A stretch of DNA of 61,750 nt from Acidocella sp. (GTDB taxonomy: Bacteria; Pseudomonadota; Alphaproteobacteria; Acetobacterales; Acetobacteraceae), in contig JAMFRU010000002.1 in NCBI GenBank assembly GCA_026224875.1, positions 1 to 61,750 of the forward strand. The letters run 5' to 3'. Of the stretch, positions 61,280 to 61,750 are shown piece after piece. Position numbers and translations under genes: made by a program. Positions within the stretch are counted from its first letter, which is position 1; every line of letters starts with the position of its first letter. Under the pieces are notes generated by a model. That model made no database searches. It had not been told where the DNA came from and saw only the letters and a list, made by a program, of their open reading frames with translations.

Positions 61280-61660
61280 ATGGACGACAAACTGGCCAAG
61301 GACCTCGTTTCCATGTGGCAAAGCGAACTTACCGCCATGGCCGCGGACCGGGAATTACGCGAAACCTGGACCGCCACCATGGTGCTTTGGGCGCAGGCGG
61401 CCAGTGCGGCCGCGGCGATGCTCCCGCATGAGCCCTCGCTTGAGCCTGGGCTTGAGCCCGCCGCGCCCGGAAGCGCCGGCGCCGCTCAGCCGCCGCGGGC
61501 CCCGGCCGTTGCTGCTCCACCTCAGCCTGGCGTGGCTGAACTCGAGCACCTCAACCACCGCATCGCTGAACTGGAACAGCGGCTGGCCGAATTTATGGCT
61601 GCAAAGCCTGGATACCCTGAGCCAGGCGCAGGATCCGGAAAAACTTTGGGCAACGCTTGA
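61280..61660 (+). CDS. Small coiled-coil protein upstream of a PhaC-like gene
   Basis: The 126-residue protein starts MDDKLAKDLVSMWQSELTAM (ATG at 61280) and has a helical head, an Ala/Pro linker and a heptad-rich helix (ELEHLNHRIAELEQRLAEFM). It looks like a phasin or synthase-associated protein, but no family is firmly recognised. Its 3' part overlaps the next gene's frame by up to 233 bases. It is divergent from phaR. Confidence 0.6.
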   Translation: MDDKLAKDLVSMWQSELTAMAADRELRETWTATMVLWAQAASAAAAMLPHEPSLEPGLEPAAPGSAGAAQPPRAPAVAAPPQPGVAELEHLNHRIAELEQRLAEFMAAKPGYPEPGAGSGKTLGNA

Positions 61661-61750
61661 GGAAACGCTGCGGGCCGACCGCGCGCTGATCGCCGGCATC
61701 GCCGCCTACCGGGCCGACCCCTATGTGCGCGAGATGCGCGACCCGCCGGT
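61428..61750 (+). CDS. N-terminus of PhaC-like alpha/beta hydrolase (partial)
   Basis: The frame +1 to the previous gene is open to the right edge (107 codons). It contains RGPRPLLLHLSLAWLNSSTS and, near the edge, RADRALIAGIAAYRADPYVR followed by EMRDPPV. This is the pattern of the alpha/beta-hydrolase (PhaC-related) proteins of Acetobacteraceae. The catalytic part is outside. The ATG at 61428 is the first in frame; a later start such as TTG is possible, so the overlap with the previous gene may be smaller. Confidence 0.6.
   Translation, partial: MSPRLSLGLSPPRPEAPAPLSRRGPRPLLLHLSLAWLNSSTSTTASLNWNSGWPNLWLQSLDTLSQAQDPEKLWATLEETLRADRALIAGIAAYRADPYVREMRDPP

Overview
The window is GC-rich chromosomal DNA from an alphaproteobacterium, most likely an Acetobacteraceae member of the Acidocella/Acidiphilium kind. 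Evidence for this is a SAM-II riboswitch ahead of metZ, a zinc-ribbon DinB, a PhaR/PHA gene pair at the right end, and dispersed palindromic repeats. The genus is inferred from protein flavour and not proven.

Layout. (1) 1-1509: a tyrosine recombinase, running off the left edge, lies directly downstream of tRNA-Gly(CCC). This is the classic junction of an integrative element whose body lies outside the window. (2) 1602-22720: housekeeping and metabolic genes: riboswitch-metZ, dinB, an SDR plus an unassigned TIM-barrel gene, an acyltransferase, an XRE regulator with a cysteine-less AhpD-like protein, ppx, tsaB-rimI, a nitroreductase, nfuA, a DOPA-dioxygenase-like gene, xylB, a 2OG-Fe(II) oxygenase, msrB, a thin ferredoxin, an APC permease and putA. 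Palindromic repeats sit in several of the gaps. (3) 22911-59763: an almost complete flagellar gene set of about 37 kb in two divergent superoperons separated near 45.5-45.9 kb. The minus arm reads fliE-fliF-fliG-fliK-fliMN-fliQ-flhA-sigma28-motA-motB-orf84-fliH-fliI-fliJ-flgL-sulfotransferase/glycosyltransferase-flgA-fliC-fliD-fliS-flgM-flgN. The plus arm reads cheY-cheZ-like-flgBCDEFGHIJK-fliL-fliOPQR-flhB. (4) 59777-61750: a repeat, an ankyrin protein, phaR, a small coiled-coil protein and the start of a PhaC-like alpha/beta hydrolase.

How it fits together. The two arms supply the export gate (FlhA, FlhB, FliO, FliP, FliR and two different FliQ proteins), the ATPase complex (FliHIJ), basal body, rod, rings, hook, filament, stator, an alternative sigma factor with its anti-sigma FlgM, and chaperones FliS/FlgN. 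Genes overlap by a few bases almost throughout, which implies translational coupling. No CheA, CheW, CheR, CheB or receptor gene is present, so cheY must work with a chemosensory cluster elsewhere.

Most interesting points. FliM and FliN are one continuous reading frame with a strong Shine-Dalgarno and ATG at the FliN boundary, so one gene may make both a fusion and free FliN, as known for SctQ/SpaO of type III secretion. The gene after cheY has a CheZ-like catalytic pattern (D102-x3-Q106) and a C-terminus resembling the CheY-binding tail of CheZ. A 1146-residue sulfotransferase-glycosyltransferase fusion sits among the filament genes and is a candidate flagellin-modifying enzyme. The export gate has two fliQ paralogues. 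The flagellar sigma factor appears to lack region 3.
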